Shown here in pieces: positions 41,931-56,765 of a stretch of 64,000 nt of DNA. How positions within the stretch are numbered: the stretch's first letter is position 1; each line of letters opens with the position of its first letter. The DNA comes from Isoetes taiwanensis (lineage: Eukaryota; Streptophyta; Lycopodiopsida; Isoetales; Isoetaceae). The translations under genes and the position numbers were made by a program. Location of the stretch: assembly GCA_021234155.1 (NCBI GenBank), contig JAJEKV010000057.1, forward strand, positions 4,061,821-4,125,820, given 5' to 3'. The notes below the pieces were generated by a model. It did not search any database. It was not told the origin of the DNA and saw only the letters and a list, made by a program, of their open reading frames with translations.

Positions 41931-44672
41931 CTTGCACAAATAGAAGGAAAAAACTATATAATTGTTAATGCCTCGCATATCAAAGAAAGTTATAATGTAA
42001 CAATGCTCGTCTATATTATCCACAGATGTCGTGTTACTTTACACCATGTGGCTTCAATGAATACTTCCTAAGTGGTTACATGTGTGACCATGATATTCAT
42101 CAAATCTCCAATGACAATAGAGTGATAAGCACATGAAAGTTTAAACAGGGGATGAATCTTCGAAGTCTTAAACTCACCTCTAAATTAATCTTCCTGATGG
42201 CCCTGAAAAGAATGCGTGGGAGCCACGAAAATGCCGAGAGCATCGATAAGAATGTTTGATAGTGCCTAAGAAAATTGAATCTGAGTGCACGAGGCAGGAT
42301 GCTTGAGGTCCTAAGAAGATGGCCTTAGGAGTGCACGAGAAAATGCACGAGGCGCCTTTGAACTCGATCTTCTATTGCCTGTTCAAATTTCACACATGAT
42401 TACTGTTTCAAGCGCCTCGAGATATGCTTACTATAAGATTGTGTTGTACTATCTAGGTTGTTTTGATTTACCAGTTCAATTATTTGAATTTGAAATGGTG
42501 GCAAATATTGAAAATGAATCATGATTGAATTTGAAGTACCACAGTACTTTAACAGTGTATTTACTATATAAATATTGTAATATAAAGAAAGGCTAATCCC
42601 TTTTCTTTAAGGAAAATGGGAAAATAGTTTAGCTAATCCTAAGAAAATAATGGTGTACTTGTTTTAACTATGGCTATTTTTTTTTTTTTAAAAGAAACCT
42701 CCCTTCATAAAATTAATGCCAAAAATCGTCTAGACCCCTAAAAATGCCATTTGGCTATTAATAGCCACTAATTTTTTCCATGGTGCGTATTCACAGTGCA
42801 GGGTTTATCCCACGACCAAGATCTTAACCACCGCCAAGTCGAGCCGCATTCTATTCGAGAAAAATGTCGAACAAAAAAGATTACGGTTCTTGTTGCTTCT
42901 AGCGGGTGCTCGATTTAGAAACGATTCATCGATAGATTACAGCCTTGAGAATGGAGCTGGATTTGTGAAAAATACTACTTAAAAATACATGGACAATATA
43001 AAAATCCGAATTATCGGAACCTAAAAATCGAATACTTGCTTGACCCAAAATCGGTAGACTAATCCGTTGTGATTTTTGGGAATTTGGGCAATTCTAGAAC
43101 AAAGTCGGTGCGGCTAGTGGAATTGTCGATTTAGTGTTCTTGATTTTAGGGTTCTTCAAGCCCTTGATTGTTTTCATTTATAAAGATTTTTGGCGTGGCA
43201 TGTCATTTTTGGGCCCCAGTCGATACCACTATCTTGGGCATCTTCATCCCTCGTCCAAGACATAAAAAAACTCAATCATGGGCAGGGTATAGTGTGATTT
43301 CACCTTAAGGAGTAAAAATGTTGCATGGCACAGACACAAATTTGACTTTTGAGGATGCTCATTTTGCGTTTGCAAACATCGAATATTCTTGCCTCATTAT
43401 ATACCCCAGCGTACTCCATTCTGGAGATGTTAGGTGGCGTAAAGTTCCAACCTTAACACATCCGCCAAATGCAATTAATGCAAATGAGTTTGGTCCTTTG
43501 TGTTTTGCAATCAATGTACGTGCATGTGCATTTTTTTACGCGATTGCAAATCCCGAGAAAACATGGACGTCAAAATTTGTAGGTTCCCTAAAGGTTTTTA
43601 AAAGCTAATATGAATATATATCATACGAAAAGAGTATTAATCATGTCAAAGAGCTTCGCACAAACAACTATTACTCCACGGCTCGGGGATACTTTGGATC
43701 CGGGTCTCCCTCGGCGGGGTCCGTTAAAGACCCGTTACGAAATGCGGCGGACGCGCTACGTCGGCCCAGACCATCCGCCCGTCCAAACCCCGAACTGTCA
43801 GCGGCCGTCTGCGCCTCGAGATCCCCAGCCTCAGGGATCATCCACGCGATCCCTCCTCAGGGATCCCCACGGTGTTGGCGGCATTAGCGGGGACGATATC
43901 CGCCAGGTGATCCCCTCCTCAGGGATCCCGACACCCGGGGCCTTGGATCCCCTCCTCAGGGATCACCCGTGAAGTGGTGATAATGGCGGGGGCGCAATCC
44001 GCCGGGGTTGATCCCCACCTCCCAGGGATCCCGGGCACCCGAACAGCGGATCCCCTCCTCCCGGGATCACCGGCCGTGCCCCGATAATGGCGGACCCGGG
44101 GAGTCCTCCGGCCGTGGCCGGACACCTTGGCCGGACCACTATCAGACCCAGGTGATCCCCTCCTCCCGGGATCCACCGGCCGTGTGGCGGGGCTATCCGC
44201 CCGAGTGATCCCCTCCTCCCGGGATCCCCGGGCACCGGGCCGGATCCCCTCCTCGGGATCCCCTAATGGCTGATAGCGGTGGGGCCGATGGCGTCCCTCC
44301 TCGGGATCCCCGTTATGGTGGCGTGGGAGTTATTCTCCGTAGTTAGATGCACTTTCCGGTTTTAGCTTCGGCCATTAGATCCGGTGATTTATCTTCAGAT
44401 CCCTCTCGGATTGAAGCGGCGGCAACTTTAATTTTATAATTAAATTGGGACAGGCCATTAATGATGTGTGGCCAATCCCAGATCCGCCCGCATAGGACCT
44501 TCAGGATCTGGGGCGGCCCGAGCACTGCGTCGTCGCGGTTAGTACAACGGTTGGCTCATGAGTCTATATATACTCATGCCTTACTTGATCTTGGTAGAAA
44601 GTTGAGTTCGATGGCGATCTCGGTTGAGTCCGATGCTTGATCTCTCGTTCAATTGCTTCTTGTTCAAGCCAA

Positions 44673-45320
44673 ATGGTGAGGACCCGACAACGGGTTCTTG
44701 AGAGCGGTGCCATCAATGCCCATAGACTTGAGGATATTCTGCGTCCACTTGAATGAAATTCGGAGGATGTGGGCCTAAAGCTTCGCCCAACTGGCGGCAT
44801 CAAAGCGTTCGAAGTAAGCTTCATATTCATGTTCTACTTTCATATTAATCTTTTCATGATCCCCTCATGCTTCATGCGGGACCGTGGAGAATGGGGGTTG
44901 AGGGAGACCCCTAGGCCTCTTGACTATGCTCCCGGTAGTAGGCCAACCCATAGGGCATTGCTTTGGGAATTGAAGAAGTGTATTATCGGGGCAAGGCTTT
45001 GAAGCGTTTACTAGCTCTGGGGCGTTATGCAGGAAGGCAACACCCTAAAAACTGCTTCGAGGAAATGTATGTCTTTGCCTGAAGGCTGCGAAAGAAGGAT
45101 CGATCGGGGGATGTCCTAGAGTGGTGGCCAACCATGCGATATTTTTACGATCACATGATGTGGAGACTACCTGCGGTGTGCGGATGTAGCGGGGAGGGAG
45201 TCAGGGCGAAGCCATGGCAAAAGTGGAGGAGGTAGATTGAGTGATTCCGAATTGGAATGTCGGTTTTAAGCCATTGTATTAAGTTCAATGTTTCAAAAGC
45301 TTATTAAAAGTAATGGTTAA
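44673..45320 (+). CDS. MULE accessory gene, copy 2
   Basis: ATG at 44673, MVRTRQ start, then frame changes at CG positions. Leader repeat reads cgatggcgatctcgg where copy 1 has cagtggcagtctcag, a clear CAG/CGA exchange. Confidence 0.4.
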
Positions 45321-45749
45321 GGGATATTTCAATGGTTATTCCAAGACATATGTCAATGGTTAAGGGATATGATAAATAATATATTAACATATTCAATCCT
45401 GTGATCGGGAGGGCCGGGATCACTAAGCCGAGCAGGCCTTGGGGATCTCGGAGGAGGATCACATTCTGAGGCGGCCGGGATCGGGAAGGGGATCCCGTGT
45501 GCAGCTTTTATTAGTTTTTATCCTATGGTCTAAACTCTAAACTCAAGGTTCTAAATTATCCCTAACATTTAACTCCTAACAATAAACATTAATAACATTG
45601 ACAATATTTATAAGTACATAGGTGAATATTGATTTATTTATACCTCTTGTTTACAAAACTCTAAACTTGACTGAACAATTAACAAGACAATGAAGCTCAT
45701 GAGGTGTCAATGAGCATTAAACAACAACAAACTCACGATGCCATTCTCT

Positions 45750-48450
45750 AACAGGGCCCTCCATCTCAACTTGCTTCCAACTCTTCTTGGTTTCCTTGTC
45801 TCCCTCTTCCCAATTTCTATTAGAGGCTTCACCTTACCAAACTATTACCACACTCCTCTTCCCACTTTGCATTAGTGGGGATACATGTTATGGTTACGTT
45901 AGAGCACATGTGGCCAACATCATCCATTCTTTCAAGCCGCGTGTCGAGTTGTCTCATGAGTGAATCGGTTGCAATTAGCATGCACTGGATCTTTTTACGC
46001 CCTTGACATCACTCTAGCAATGACTTCTTGTAAAGATCTCCTTGTCTTATCGGGGTTAATCCTTGCCTCCTTTTGAGAGGGAGACTCGTCCAAGCTTACA
46101 ATCTCAACCACATCTTCATTATGTGGTTTCCTCCCATGAGGGGCCCCATGATCCTCACATGGCCTCAAGTAGTCCATGCCCCCACAAATTGACCCATATT
46201 GAGATCCAAGCACACATAAAAGATCTTGATCCCCTGTGGTTGCCCAACATTTGCATGACCTTAACTTGGTGCTTACATAAGTTGCCCTTGGCTCCCCGGG
46301 GACGAGTCACAACATGCCCGGTTCTTGTGTGCCCCGTTCACAAAGTATAGTCCTTGCCTTAGAGTGCGTTCACTTTGCACTACGCCTCGCCTTCTTGAAG
46401 TTAGTGAATGTGACACGTTCATCATGCAATCTTCCTTGCACCCAATATGGCTGCTTGTATTATCTCTTCACCCGGAGGTGTTCACCACAAACCACTGCTT
46501 CCTTCATGGACCTAGATGACAAAGAGAATTATATTCTTGCAAAATCAGCCATGGCTACAAATGATGATTAGAAGTTATACCTGATGTATGCCATGTGTGT
46601 CTCCACGTTGTTGGTTAGAATGTAGAGGAGCCGATCAATCCTCCGTCCTCCCGGAGTGCTTTCGTTTTTGAAATGCCCGGCCTTTTCAAGGCACAATGCC
46701 ATGCCTCTATGGCTGCATTAGTCTCTTGGTTGGAGTGAGGGTACATCCTTGTAGCCAATACCCATTGGCAAATGTTTTTGGTCCCTCCTTACTCATGTAA
46801 ACCGCCAACTTGGGGTATTGAGGGATACTTCCTCAATAAGTCCTCCAATTTCCTAGTTGCCTCCCTCCTTACTGCCTCCCTATACTCTTCACCGTACACA
46901 TTGTCCCCTAGAGGACCTTCTGTCCTGTACATAATGTAACCAAGTTCCTTGAACAGATCGTTACGTGCCACCTTGTTCTTGATGTTCTTCTGCAACCACT
47001 TGATCCAAGCCCTCCTCACGTGCCATATGCAAATTTGCACGGGCACACTAGGAAAAACCTATGAAATTAAACAATGTTAGTACACTTATGATTTGCTTCC
47101 AAGGATTAGAGTTTGACAAGTTACTTTTTTCACGGCCTTTATCTCAGCATGGGCATCATCTGTAATGATGCAAGAAGGTTGCCAATCAGGATCATCTCGG
47201 CATAAGGACTCCTTTAAGTGCTTGCATCCACTTTGTTATAGCTCCACTCTTTTGAGAATTGGTAATAACGTAAGCCAATGGTAAACCATTGGAATACTCA
47301 TCAAAGGCGAGAAGTGTGAAAAGATAGAACCTGCATTAAACCATACACAAAAATCAAATCAACACACAATAAAAGTTGAGGAAGAACCGCACCTCTTGTC
47401 GTTTGTTTTGAATGTAGAGTCCATGCAAATGGCTTTGTTCTTGCCAAATTTCAACATGGACTCCCTTTGGATTGGAGTCATAACTCCTAATTGAAACAAG
47501 TCTCCTTGCTCATACATGAACACCGAATCTTGATGTTGTTGAACCCACATGTCAATGCTAGTGGGAAGATCTTCATGTAGCTTCCATGTGTTACGAACAA
47601 CTCCCTTTTCAATATTGTACACGTCCCGAATTTTCAACACATCATCCCTACACATGCTTTCCTGTCCATTCACTTCAAGTCTCAACCTCCACCTCTCTTC
47701 ATGCATGTTCATGACACTACGTGGCGTGTGCCATTGGACAAGCTTCTGTCTTACCCATTCCCTCAATTCTTGTGAGATCCAGGGTGCTAGCTTGAACCTA
47801 AAGGATGGGTCAACAAACCTACCATGGCAGGGCAAACCTTGGATATTCTTGTGATCAAACCCATAATAAGTGATATGTGAAAATTCTGGAAGGAAATAGA
47901 GTTGCCTGATTGTGAAATGGCACCGCAGCCCCTCGTATGCCCTCTCCCCTCTCAACCCTTTTCCTCACGTGTGCGGTGGGCGTGTGGTCTTTCCTCAACC
48001 ACATGAGTGTTTGTTTGTCTTGTCCTAAGGTCCATATGAACACCAATATCTGTATTGTGCATTACAAGTTAGTATTGATCTACTAGGTGTAATCTTAATG
48101 ACAAGCACCTCAAATGACTTAAAAAAGCAAGAATTATAATCAAACACATAGCTGAGCAAACACATAATCTTGGACTCATGATTTAAAACAAAAAACACAT
48201 GTATCAAACCAATACCTCTTCAACGTCACATAGGAATCCTTGTAGGGTCTTTTTAACACTCTCTCTCAATTTGAACTTCTTAGATAGAAATTGGCGGTGC
48301 TTCACAATTCCTCTGCTCCCCAAGAACGAAATCTTGGACCCGTGCGTATGGATGTAGCAAGTCCAAACAAGCATCCGCCACCCCTTGAATATCGGTACAA
48401 AAATGCTCTTGAGGATACCAATGTAAGTTGCCATGATCAAACAGGCCATT
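45750..48450 (-). pseudogene. MULE transposase, copy 2 (better preserved)
   Basis: Exon 47955-47359 gives 198 uninterrupted residues from MRGERAYEGLRCHFTIRQLY to AICMDSTFKTNDKR, containing the first catalytic Asp. ICIWHVRRAWIKWLQKN (about 47035-46985) keeps the CxWHxxRAW motif lost in copy 1. The block between about 46600 and 47640 is otherwise nearly identical to copy 1. The Glu motif region and SWIM finger show frame changes here (gcgttttt near 46665), so neither copy alone reads through. Confidence 0.8.
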
Positions 48451-51400
48451 TGGAGGTGTTTGGTGTATCTCTCCCCTAAAAAGCTGGAAATAAGAACAAA
48501 CAGAAAATGACAACGCTTGTTTTGGGGTATCTCGACCTAAAAATTTGGAAATAAAACATTAAACACAAAATGAGAGCGCTTCTTTAAAGCCCTTGAACTT
48601 ACCTCTTCTCTCTTACGCTCTAACTTTCGTCCATAGGCTGCCCGCGACCCGGCCGCGTGCGCTCCTCCTCCATGCCTCGCTACTTGACATCGACCACCGC
48701 CTAGCGGGGATGAACCACACTTTCGGATGGTGATCGGGAGGGTGGTCTCGGAGAATATCCATGTGTTCTCATTGTATTGGTTTGTCCGTGCATGGGGCCG
48801 GCGGAATTCAAACTTAGACCACCCGATTAGTCCATGTAGATATCTCTACCGTCAAACATTCTCATATTCGGCCTCCCAATCCGGAGGGCAAATGACAATG
48901 GGGATCCGGAGGAGGGGATCAAATGGCCGGATAAGCGTCGCCGTTATCAACTGGGGGTGATATCTGGAGGAAGGGATCACATAGGCGGATAGCGTCATGG
49001 TATCGACCATATGGTGCGGGGATCCCTGGAGGGGCGGGATCACCACCCGATATAGCGCCAGCGAGTAAACGACCCGACCCGAGCATAATGGGGATCCAAG
49101 TCCACGGATCCAATCCACCATATCGGGGATCCCTGAGGAGGGGATCACCGATGGATAAGCGTCCCCCCGCTTATCACCTGGGGATCCCTGAGGAGGGGAT
49201 CCTGACCGGATAAGCCCGGGCCAAGGATTATCGATAAATTGGGGGTGTGATCCCGGGAGGAGGGGATCCGGCTGTCCGGTGTCCACGGGATCCCTAGGGA
49301 GGGAGGGGATCACTCTCGGCGGATAAGCGTCAGCGGGTCCCACGGGATCCCCGGGAGGGGATCCGGGCTGGGCCCCGCCGGGATCCCCGGAGGAGGGGAT
49401 CACCGGCCCGGATATCGTCGCCGCCAACACGCCAATACGGCCAGGGGGGATCCCAGGGAGGGGATCGCTGGCGTGGGATGATCCCTGAGGGATCTTCCGG
49501 AGGCCGGCCGCGATTGCCGCGGGGTTTGGGCCGGCGGGATGGTCCAGGCCGGCGTGGCGTCTGCCAGTACCTCGAATCAGGGGTCTCGAACGGACCCCAT
49601 CGAGGGGACCCCGGATCAAAGTATCTGGCCGGTGGAGTAATAGTTGTTTGTGCGGAAGCTCTTTGACATGATTAATACTCTTTCGTATGATATATATTCA
49701 TATTAGCTTTTAAAAAACCTTTAGGGAACCTACAAATTTTGACGTCCATGTTTTCTGGGATTTGCAATCGCGTAAAAAAATGCACATGCACGTACATTGA
49801 TTGCAAACACAAAGGACCAAACTCATTTGCATTAATTGCATTTGCGGATGTGTTAAGGTTGAACTTTACGGCCACGAACATCGGTAATGGAGTACGCGGG
49901 GGTATATAATGAGGCAACAATATTCGATGTTTGCAAACGCAAAATGAGCATCCTCAAAAGTCAAATTTGTGTCTGTGCCATGCAACATTTTTACTCCTTA
50001 AGGTGAAATCACACTATACCCTGCCCATGATTGAGTTTTTTTATGTCTTGGACGAGGGATGAAGATGCCCAAGATAGTGGTATCAGACTTGGGCCCAAAA
50101 ATGACATGCCACGTCAAAAATCTTTATAAATGAAAACAACTGAAGGGCTTGAAGAACCCTAAAATCGAAGAACACTAAATCGACAATTCCACTAGCCGCA
50201 GCTCTGACTTTGTTCTAGAATTGCCCAAATTCCTGAAAATCACAACGGATTAGTCTACCGATTTTGGGCTGCGTTAGCTCGATTTTTAGGTTCTGATAAT
50301 TCGGATTTTTATATTGTCCATGTATTTTTGCGAGTATTTTTCACAAATCCGGCTCCATTCTGCGCGAATCTACTGATGAATACCCGTTGAAGCAACAAGA
50401 ACCGTAATCTTTTTTGTTCGACATTTTTCTGCAATGCGGCTTCGACTTGGCGGTGGCCAAGATCTTGGTCAGGGGATAACCCCAGACCAGGAATACGCAC
50501 CATGGAAAAAATTAGTGGCTATTAATAGCCAAATGGCGATTTTTTAGGGGGTCTAGACGATTTTTGCGGCGAATTTTATGAAGGGAGGTTTCTTTTAAAA
50601 AAATAAAAAATAGCCATAGTTAAAACAAGTACACAGGATTAGCCAAACTATTTTCCCCATTTTCCTTAAAGAAAAAGGGATTAGCCTTTCTTTATATTAC
50701 AATATTTATATAGTAAATAATTAATAGCCAAACAAAATAAATTCTTATTATAGACTTTTACACATCGCCACCTACCATCATTCGTGATAGTAGTTTTTCA
50801 AACCATGAATTTCTATTATATATACCACATATGCATCCTCAAAAAAGAATTGTAAGAGATGGCCAATATCCCTCTAGATGCCCAAGTTGATTGCATAACG
50901 TCTTTCTTCAAGGGTTAGAGATAAGTGCAATTTGATCACAATATCTAGAAGGTATTGTTGCATTAAATGTAGTTCAGACTATGGATGTTATAAGCTATGT
51001 TGTGAGCTTCTGTTAAAAGTTTTTTAATATTATTGTATGTTCCTTGATTGTTGATTATTATTTGTAATTGTTACAAATTTACAATTTTTTTTTTTTAGTT
51101 AGAAAAAATTAGCCAAGTAAAAGTTTATAGTAGAAAATTTAAAAGTTTCGCCAAGTCCAACTACATATAAATGTAATAATAATAATAACTTTAGCCAAAT
51201 GTATATCATAAAAATCTTGTAAAATTTTTGAAAAAATAGACAAACCGCTTTTTTATAAAAAAATATATAGTATGCTTAATTTTTTTTCCCCGATCACGCT
51301 TCCACCTTGGAAATATTGCATCCCAGGCATCCTGAGTGTGATAGAGGAGGCACCCAGGAATCCTAAACGCAGCAATTTTATTGGTGGATGATAATTTCAT

Positions 51401-51883
51401 ATTGTATTTCACCCTTCGTTTTGGAAGTGTTGGAGTGTGATAATAACACGTAGATACATTTTTTGTGATAATGTGGATCAACTCTAAAAGAAAACACGTC
51501 CGTAAAGTTTAAAAATTGTTCCTGCAACAAAATTATATATGCATAGAAAAGACCGAATTTGCATGTCCCATTTTTCTTGACGTAAATTTGTGGCTATTTC
51601 TTTGTTTTAGACGTATAAAACATGTATTTTTCCAAAAAAGGGCCACATTCCATACATTTCATACTTTTTTGCTTTTACGTATAAAACTTTGGACCATCTA
51701 GTTATCCAACAAAAAGTAAAAAAGAAATCCATAGGTTTCACATATTTAATGGCTATACATTTGTGTTGAGCAATGACATATTGGATTTATTAAACATATA
51801 GCTGTACAAGTTACCCACCAAGTAAAGACAAGTCGAGTGGCAATAGAGTGTTTAACTGTATATACGATGCTTCATAAAATTAC

Positions 51884-52290
51884 CACTACAAATGTATGCT
51901 AGTTAAAAGGCCGAAAAATTAAGTCGAAGAAAATTTCTCTTGGGTTTTGCTCAGATTTTTCGGCGAATTACCCGGCGATATATTCGACTAATACTACGAC
52001 GAATATTTCTGACGAATTACATGACCATTAATCTGACGATAATTCTGACGCAAATTCTGATGAAAGATTTGACGAAAATGGTGCTGAATATTTTGATGCA
52101 AATTCGACGCATAATCGGCGTTTAATTAATCGACCGAAAATCGACAATATGTTGACCGAAATCTATGACGTTAAATTCGGCGCAATATTTGATGAAAATT
52201 TTGACAATAATGTTGATTTAAACTTCGGCGCTATATTCGTCACATTATTCATCATAGTATACGTCAAATTTGTGATTGACATCAACCTAC
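51884..52290 (+). mobile_element. CACTA 5' terminus, copy 2
   Basis: Starts cactacaaatgtatgctag, followed by the subterminal motif array. Here ttctgacg is kept at several places where copy 1 reads tacggcg, showing that the motif is really ctgacg. Confidence 0.65.
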
Positions 52291-52334
52291 CCAATTATCT
52301 AAGTTCCATGACCTTATAAACCAAGGTAGCCAGA

Positions 52335-53375
52335 CATGGAACTTATATCTTGTGTTCATCGTATAATCTTGCATTCATATCCCTCACCACTTGGAACGAT
52401 CTAGGCGGTCGCGAGAAGGCCTTCTTGGCCCGCACCGGGAGTGAAATCCACGGTCCCATATCAGATCTTGCTCCGGGGAGATGAGGCTTCCTTCCATTCT
52501 GAGAGGGCTGCTACTGAAGCGTCACATTATTTACTTCGGAAGGTGGTGGCTATGGATGAAGCCCCTGCCCAACCTTGCTTTGGCGGTGGCGATGGGCCCC
52601 CGCAGCGACTCAAAGCTGGGCTGGAAAGACAAGCAAGCCCAAAGGTTCTCGCTATGGAATGTGCGGGCACACGATGTGGACGGTTGCATACACCGGCTGA
52701 ACGCCACGCCTTGAAGCGATTTGGATGCTTGCCTCATGGCCAAGCTTTGGGATCACGAGGCCCACATCACATGTCAAGGTGGCAAATTATCGACAAGAAA
52801 GGTTAATCCCATGCTCACGAGGGGCCCACACCACTACACGTGCACCCATCTACCCATGAAAAGCGCAGGTGATTGCTTCCATTACAGCCGAAGTGCACAC
52901 CACCTCGCGCATTGAGACGGGGAGATAAATTCGGGAGCAGCGTGAGGGGCGAGTCCGCAATCCGCTCTTTATCAGCGAGCCATTGAGAATGAAAGTCACG
53001 CCCTCCAGGCACATCCGGTGACGAGCATATCCGGGGCTCGGTATGCTCGATTAGTTGTGCCCCATCGGGCCTTGCATGAGCTACCCGAGCCGCGGCCTCT
53101 GTAGGCTTGTTGGGATCGTACCTCCAGGAGGTAATGGATCACCTTGGACTCGGTTATGCCCCCTGTCCGACACATTAACCTCAATTTGTACTTGTGATTA
53201 TGTATATAATCGTGCGATATGTGAATCCTTATTGCTACTAAGGTTTTCCCCGAAAACCCTTGGTGGGGGTTTTAATCCCAGTAGTAATACCTTTGCTCTC
53301 TCTTTTGTACTTGGGTCCCATAGGCCGGGTTGGTCTCCTCGTGGACGATAAAATCATATTCTATTCTATTCTATT
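52335..53375 (+). pseudogene. LINE B 3' part, copy 2
   Basis: Counterpart of 25540-26585, with more disagreement in the GC-rich coding section and the same (ttcta)n tail near 53355-53375. Confidence 0.55.
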
Positions 53376-53949
53376 CATTTTGAAAAATGTATTGAATTCT
53401 ATTCTTTAGGTTTATTTTAAGTTTTTCACTTAAATATACTTTATCTTGCCTAGAACATTGTAATCTAAGATAGAATCTAATTGCAATATAAAATGATATT
53501 TTAAAAATTATGGAAGGTATTTGCTCAAAGTGGTCAAGATATATCACATCAATAGTAATCTTAAGTTACTAAGAAATGGTAAGAATATGGAATATTTTGA
53601 TACCATCTGCAACTAAAGTAGGGTAGGGCCTTAATGACCACAAACTTATCCAATTTGTTGATGAAAGAGTTCAAGTTTTTTAAATCCATATGAGATTCAT
53701 CAAAGCAAAACCATTATACATAGAAAATACAACAATATTCTTCAAAAGATCAACTTGCAAAAATGAGTTATACACATATGTGTTTGAATTTAGCATAAGA
53801 TAAAATATTATTCTAAGTTGTGTATTCTTCAAAACTGCCCATCAATTTCAGCCTTTGTTAATTTGTTGTACTATGCAGCCTTTGTTAATTTGTTGTACTA
53901 TGCACCTTTTAATTTCCGGATTTTATAGCTAATATGAAACTTTTTGGAT

Positions 53950-55600
53950 GGAGGACTATTTACAGAGTGAAATCCATTAATGCACCTAATAATGATGACG
54001 AGGATGAATCGACAATGCAAATGAGGAGATGGAGGATGAGGAAATGAGCAATGAGGGCGAGGATGAGGAGGGGCGAGGATGTAATATTTACAAGGCTCTC
54101 TAAAACGCGAGGTTGTATATATTTATAATATCTAATTATATTTTTGTTTCTCATTTTATTTGGTCGGTTTATAATTCTTACCTTATTTATGCCATAGCAG
54201 GTCACTATTTCTCGGGGAAGGTCATGTACACTTGGACTCGAGTGGTATAAAGTGGAGTTCTGACATTAGGAAATATGGTAAAGCACTATTGTACGATATT
54301 GACTTAGATTGGAGAAACATCCCTAACTCCATTAAGAAGAAAATTATAGACCGCATGCACCGTGTGAATGGGGTAAAAGGGTTCTTGGTGTCCGAACTCT
54401 TATATAGGGCTGGTCGGGCTGTATAATCACTATAAATAAGCATTGTATTTTCACAAGTTATTCTTGTTTAAGTGAATGATCTTGTTTAAGTTTATTGGCA
54501 TGCCTCTCCATGATATGGTCATTATTATTGTCATATAGAGGTTCGTTTTGTATAGAAAGAAGGACGATTATTCCCCCCCAACATTGAACCCGAAGTTTGG
54601 GAAAGATTTCTTGTGAAGAAAAGGGGCGATGGCCAGAAAAAGCGAAAGGCGAAAAGTGAGGCGGAAACAACAATACGGTCGGCGTGGCTTTGATGGCATA
54701 TATGCAGTTATGTAAGAACCTAAATTGTGCCTTTAATGCTTAGTTTTTCATTCAACTAACTACTTGTGCATCTTTTGTAGTTTCTCGGATTTGGGGCTAT
54801 TATCCGTGGTAGCTACTTTCAAAAAAATCATAAGCAAAGGATCATATAAGGTTTATCAAATGATTTGATTCTTTGAAGGGAAAGTGCCCTTCTGTAAGTT
54901 TGGATGCATGCCCTCATTATCGCAAAGCATGTTAAATTTATAGAACCAATTTATAGCATCAAATTATCTATCTATTAATCTAACATATGGCTGAATTTTT
55001 TGTAGTTTAAGGCATTAGATCATGTCGGCAAAAAGAAGGATGAAGAGGAATCTTGGCGAAAAAAAAAAAAAAAGAAGGCAGCTCCTTGCATTCTCAATTC
55101 AATTTCATTCTTTATGATCTTTAGTACTTTCATTCTTTATTGGATAAATGCCATGGACACCTAGATCTTCATGCCGAGAACATACTCTTTTGAAGATGTG
55201 TTCTATAGGTTAGAAAATAAATATTTGACTTTTACATGTCTTGCTTACCATACACTTGGCATTTTGTTTTACTTGGCATTTTCATTGTTCCTAGGAGAAA
55301 ACAAAGGTGTCTGAAGATGTTCTAGAAAAACAGCTTGAAGAAGAGTTAGGAAATGGGCTCCAGGTTGAGGATGCTGATTTTCATGCCAGAGAGGAGAGAG
55401 ATGAGTTTGACAATGGTGGTGAAGCAGGCGAGAAGGAAGGTGAGCTTCAAAATGAAGGAAGTGGGCTCCATTTTGGATATAAACTTCATGATGGAGTGGA
55501 GAATGAAGGTGAGCTCTGTACCTATTTTGCTTGCGAATTTGTAGTCTCTTTTTTGTTGAGATTTCATTATTTATGTGACGAGGCCCAAAAACAATGAAAT
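53950..55600 (+). pseudogene. CACTA-associated Ptta-like gene, copy 2
   Basis: Exon 2 is best here: frame 54232-54426 reads DSSGIKWSSDIRKYGKALLY and DIDLDWRNIPNSIKKKIIDR without a break. The last exon (55307-55597) is identical to copy 1. Confidence 0.6.
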
Positions 55601-56099
55601 TAAACTCTGGACAGTGAAATTAAACTCTGGATAATGAAATTAAACTCTGGCCACATGTATAACCTGAACTTATACTGGCCTTGAACCATACTTTCCTTGT
55701 CCTATTAGACTGATTCAAAGCAGCAGAATGGGTGTTGGTAATAATCCAGCCAAGTTAGCAGGTAAGAGTATAGTCTTGTCTGCTCTATATTTGTAGCAGC
55801 TGCGCCATAGAGTTACATCAGTATAGAATGTCATATCACCTTGGGTATCATCATATTGCCCCTCCCCGTTTCATGCAACCTTTGCGAACTCACCAGCCTT
55901 GAATGTTCACATAACTCATAGACCATGTCGAATTTGAGCATCAACTATAACTAGTATCGATTTGGCAGAAAGCACACACTTATAACTGACCTTCACCCAA
56001 AATAACCCACGGTATTTAATTCCTTTGAAAAATACAATCATAACTACAAGACTCCACAAGGTGGTCCTAGCCGATTTAGTATTCATAATGAGCCCTTTC

Positions 56100-56765
56100 T
56101 CCCGCAGACGCCTTTTGGGTGCTGGGATCCCTGAGGATCGGGATCACCACGGCGGATAGCGCCCGTGAAACAAATACCGGCCCGCAATGATCCAAGTCAC
56201 GGATCCACGCCACCATATCGGGATCCCGGAGGAGGGGATCACCGTATGATAGCGCCCGGCCGCTTATCGCCCACCGGGGGATCCCGGAGGAGGGGATCAC
56301 CTCGGCGGATAGGGTCCGCCGTTATCAGCCACGGCCGGGTGATCCCGGAGGAGGGGATCCGCGTCCGGGGTGCCCGGGGATCCCGGAGGTGGGGATCAAC
56401 TTCTACGCCCGGATTGCGTCCCCGCCGCTATCACCACTGGGGGTGATCCCTGAGGAGGGGATCCGCACCGGTGCCGGGATCCCTGAGGAGGGGATCACCT
56501 CTACGGATATCGTCCTTGGGCACGGCAATGGCCGTGGGGATCCCGGAGGAGGGGATCGCGTGGATGATCCCTGGCGCGGAATCTCCGGCCGGACGGGCGA
56601 TTGCAACGGGGTTTGGGCGGCGGGGGATGGTGCGGGCCGGCGTGGCGTCTGCCAGTACCTCGAATCGGGGTCTCCCCGAAACGGACCCGTCGAGGGAGAC
56701 CCGGGATCCCGGAGGCCGGTAAATTTATCTCCGGGATCACCGAATCAAGGGTAAAAGTATCCTGA
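56100..56765 (-). repeat. Solo MULE-related terminal array, copy 2
   Basis: Cleaner version of 29280-29975: perfect gatcccggaggaggggatc units alternate with cggatagcgcccg or cggatatcgtcc. Confidence 0.6.

Larger units (their letters stand above)
42558..50719. mobile_element. MULE with long TIRs, copy 2
   Basis: Same termini (tatttactatataaatatt at 42558, complement ending 50719), 8162 bp. Same flanking bases as copy 1, hence not an independent insertion. Left TIR about 42558-44330, right TIR about 48880-50719. Confidence 0.85.
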
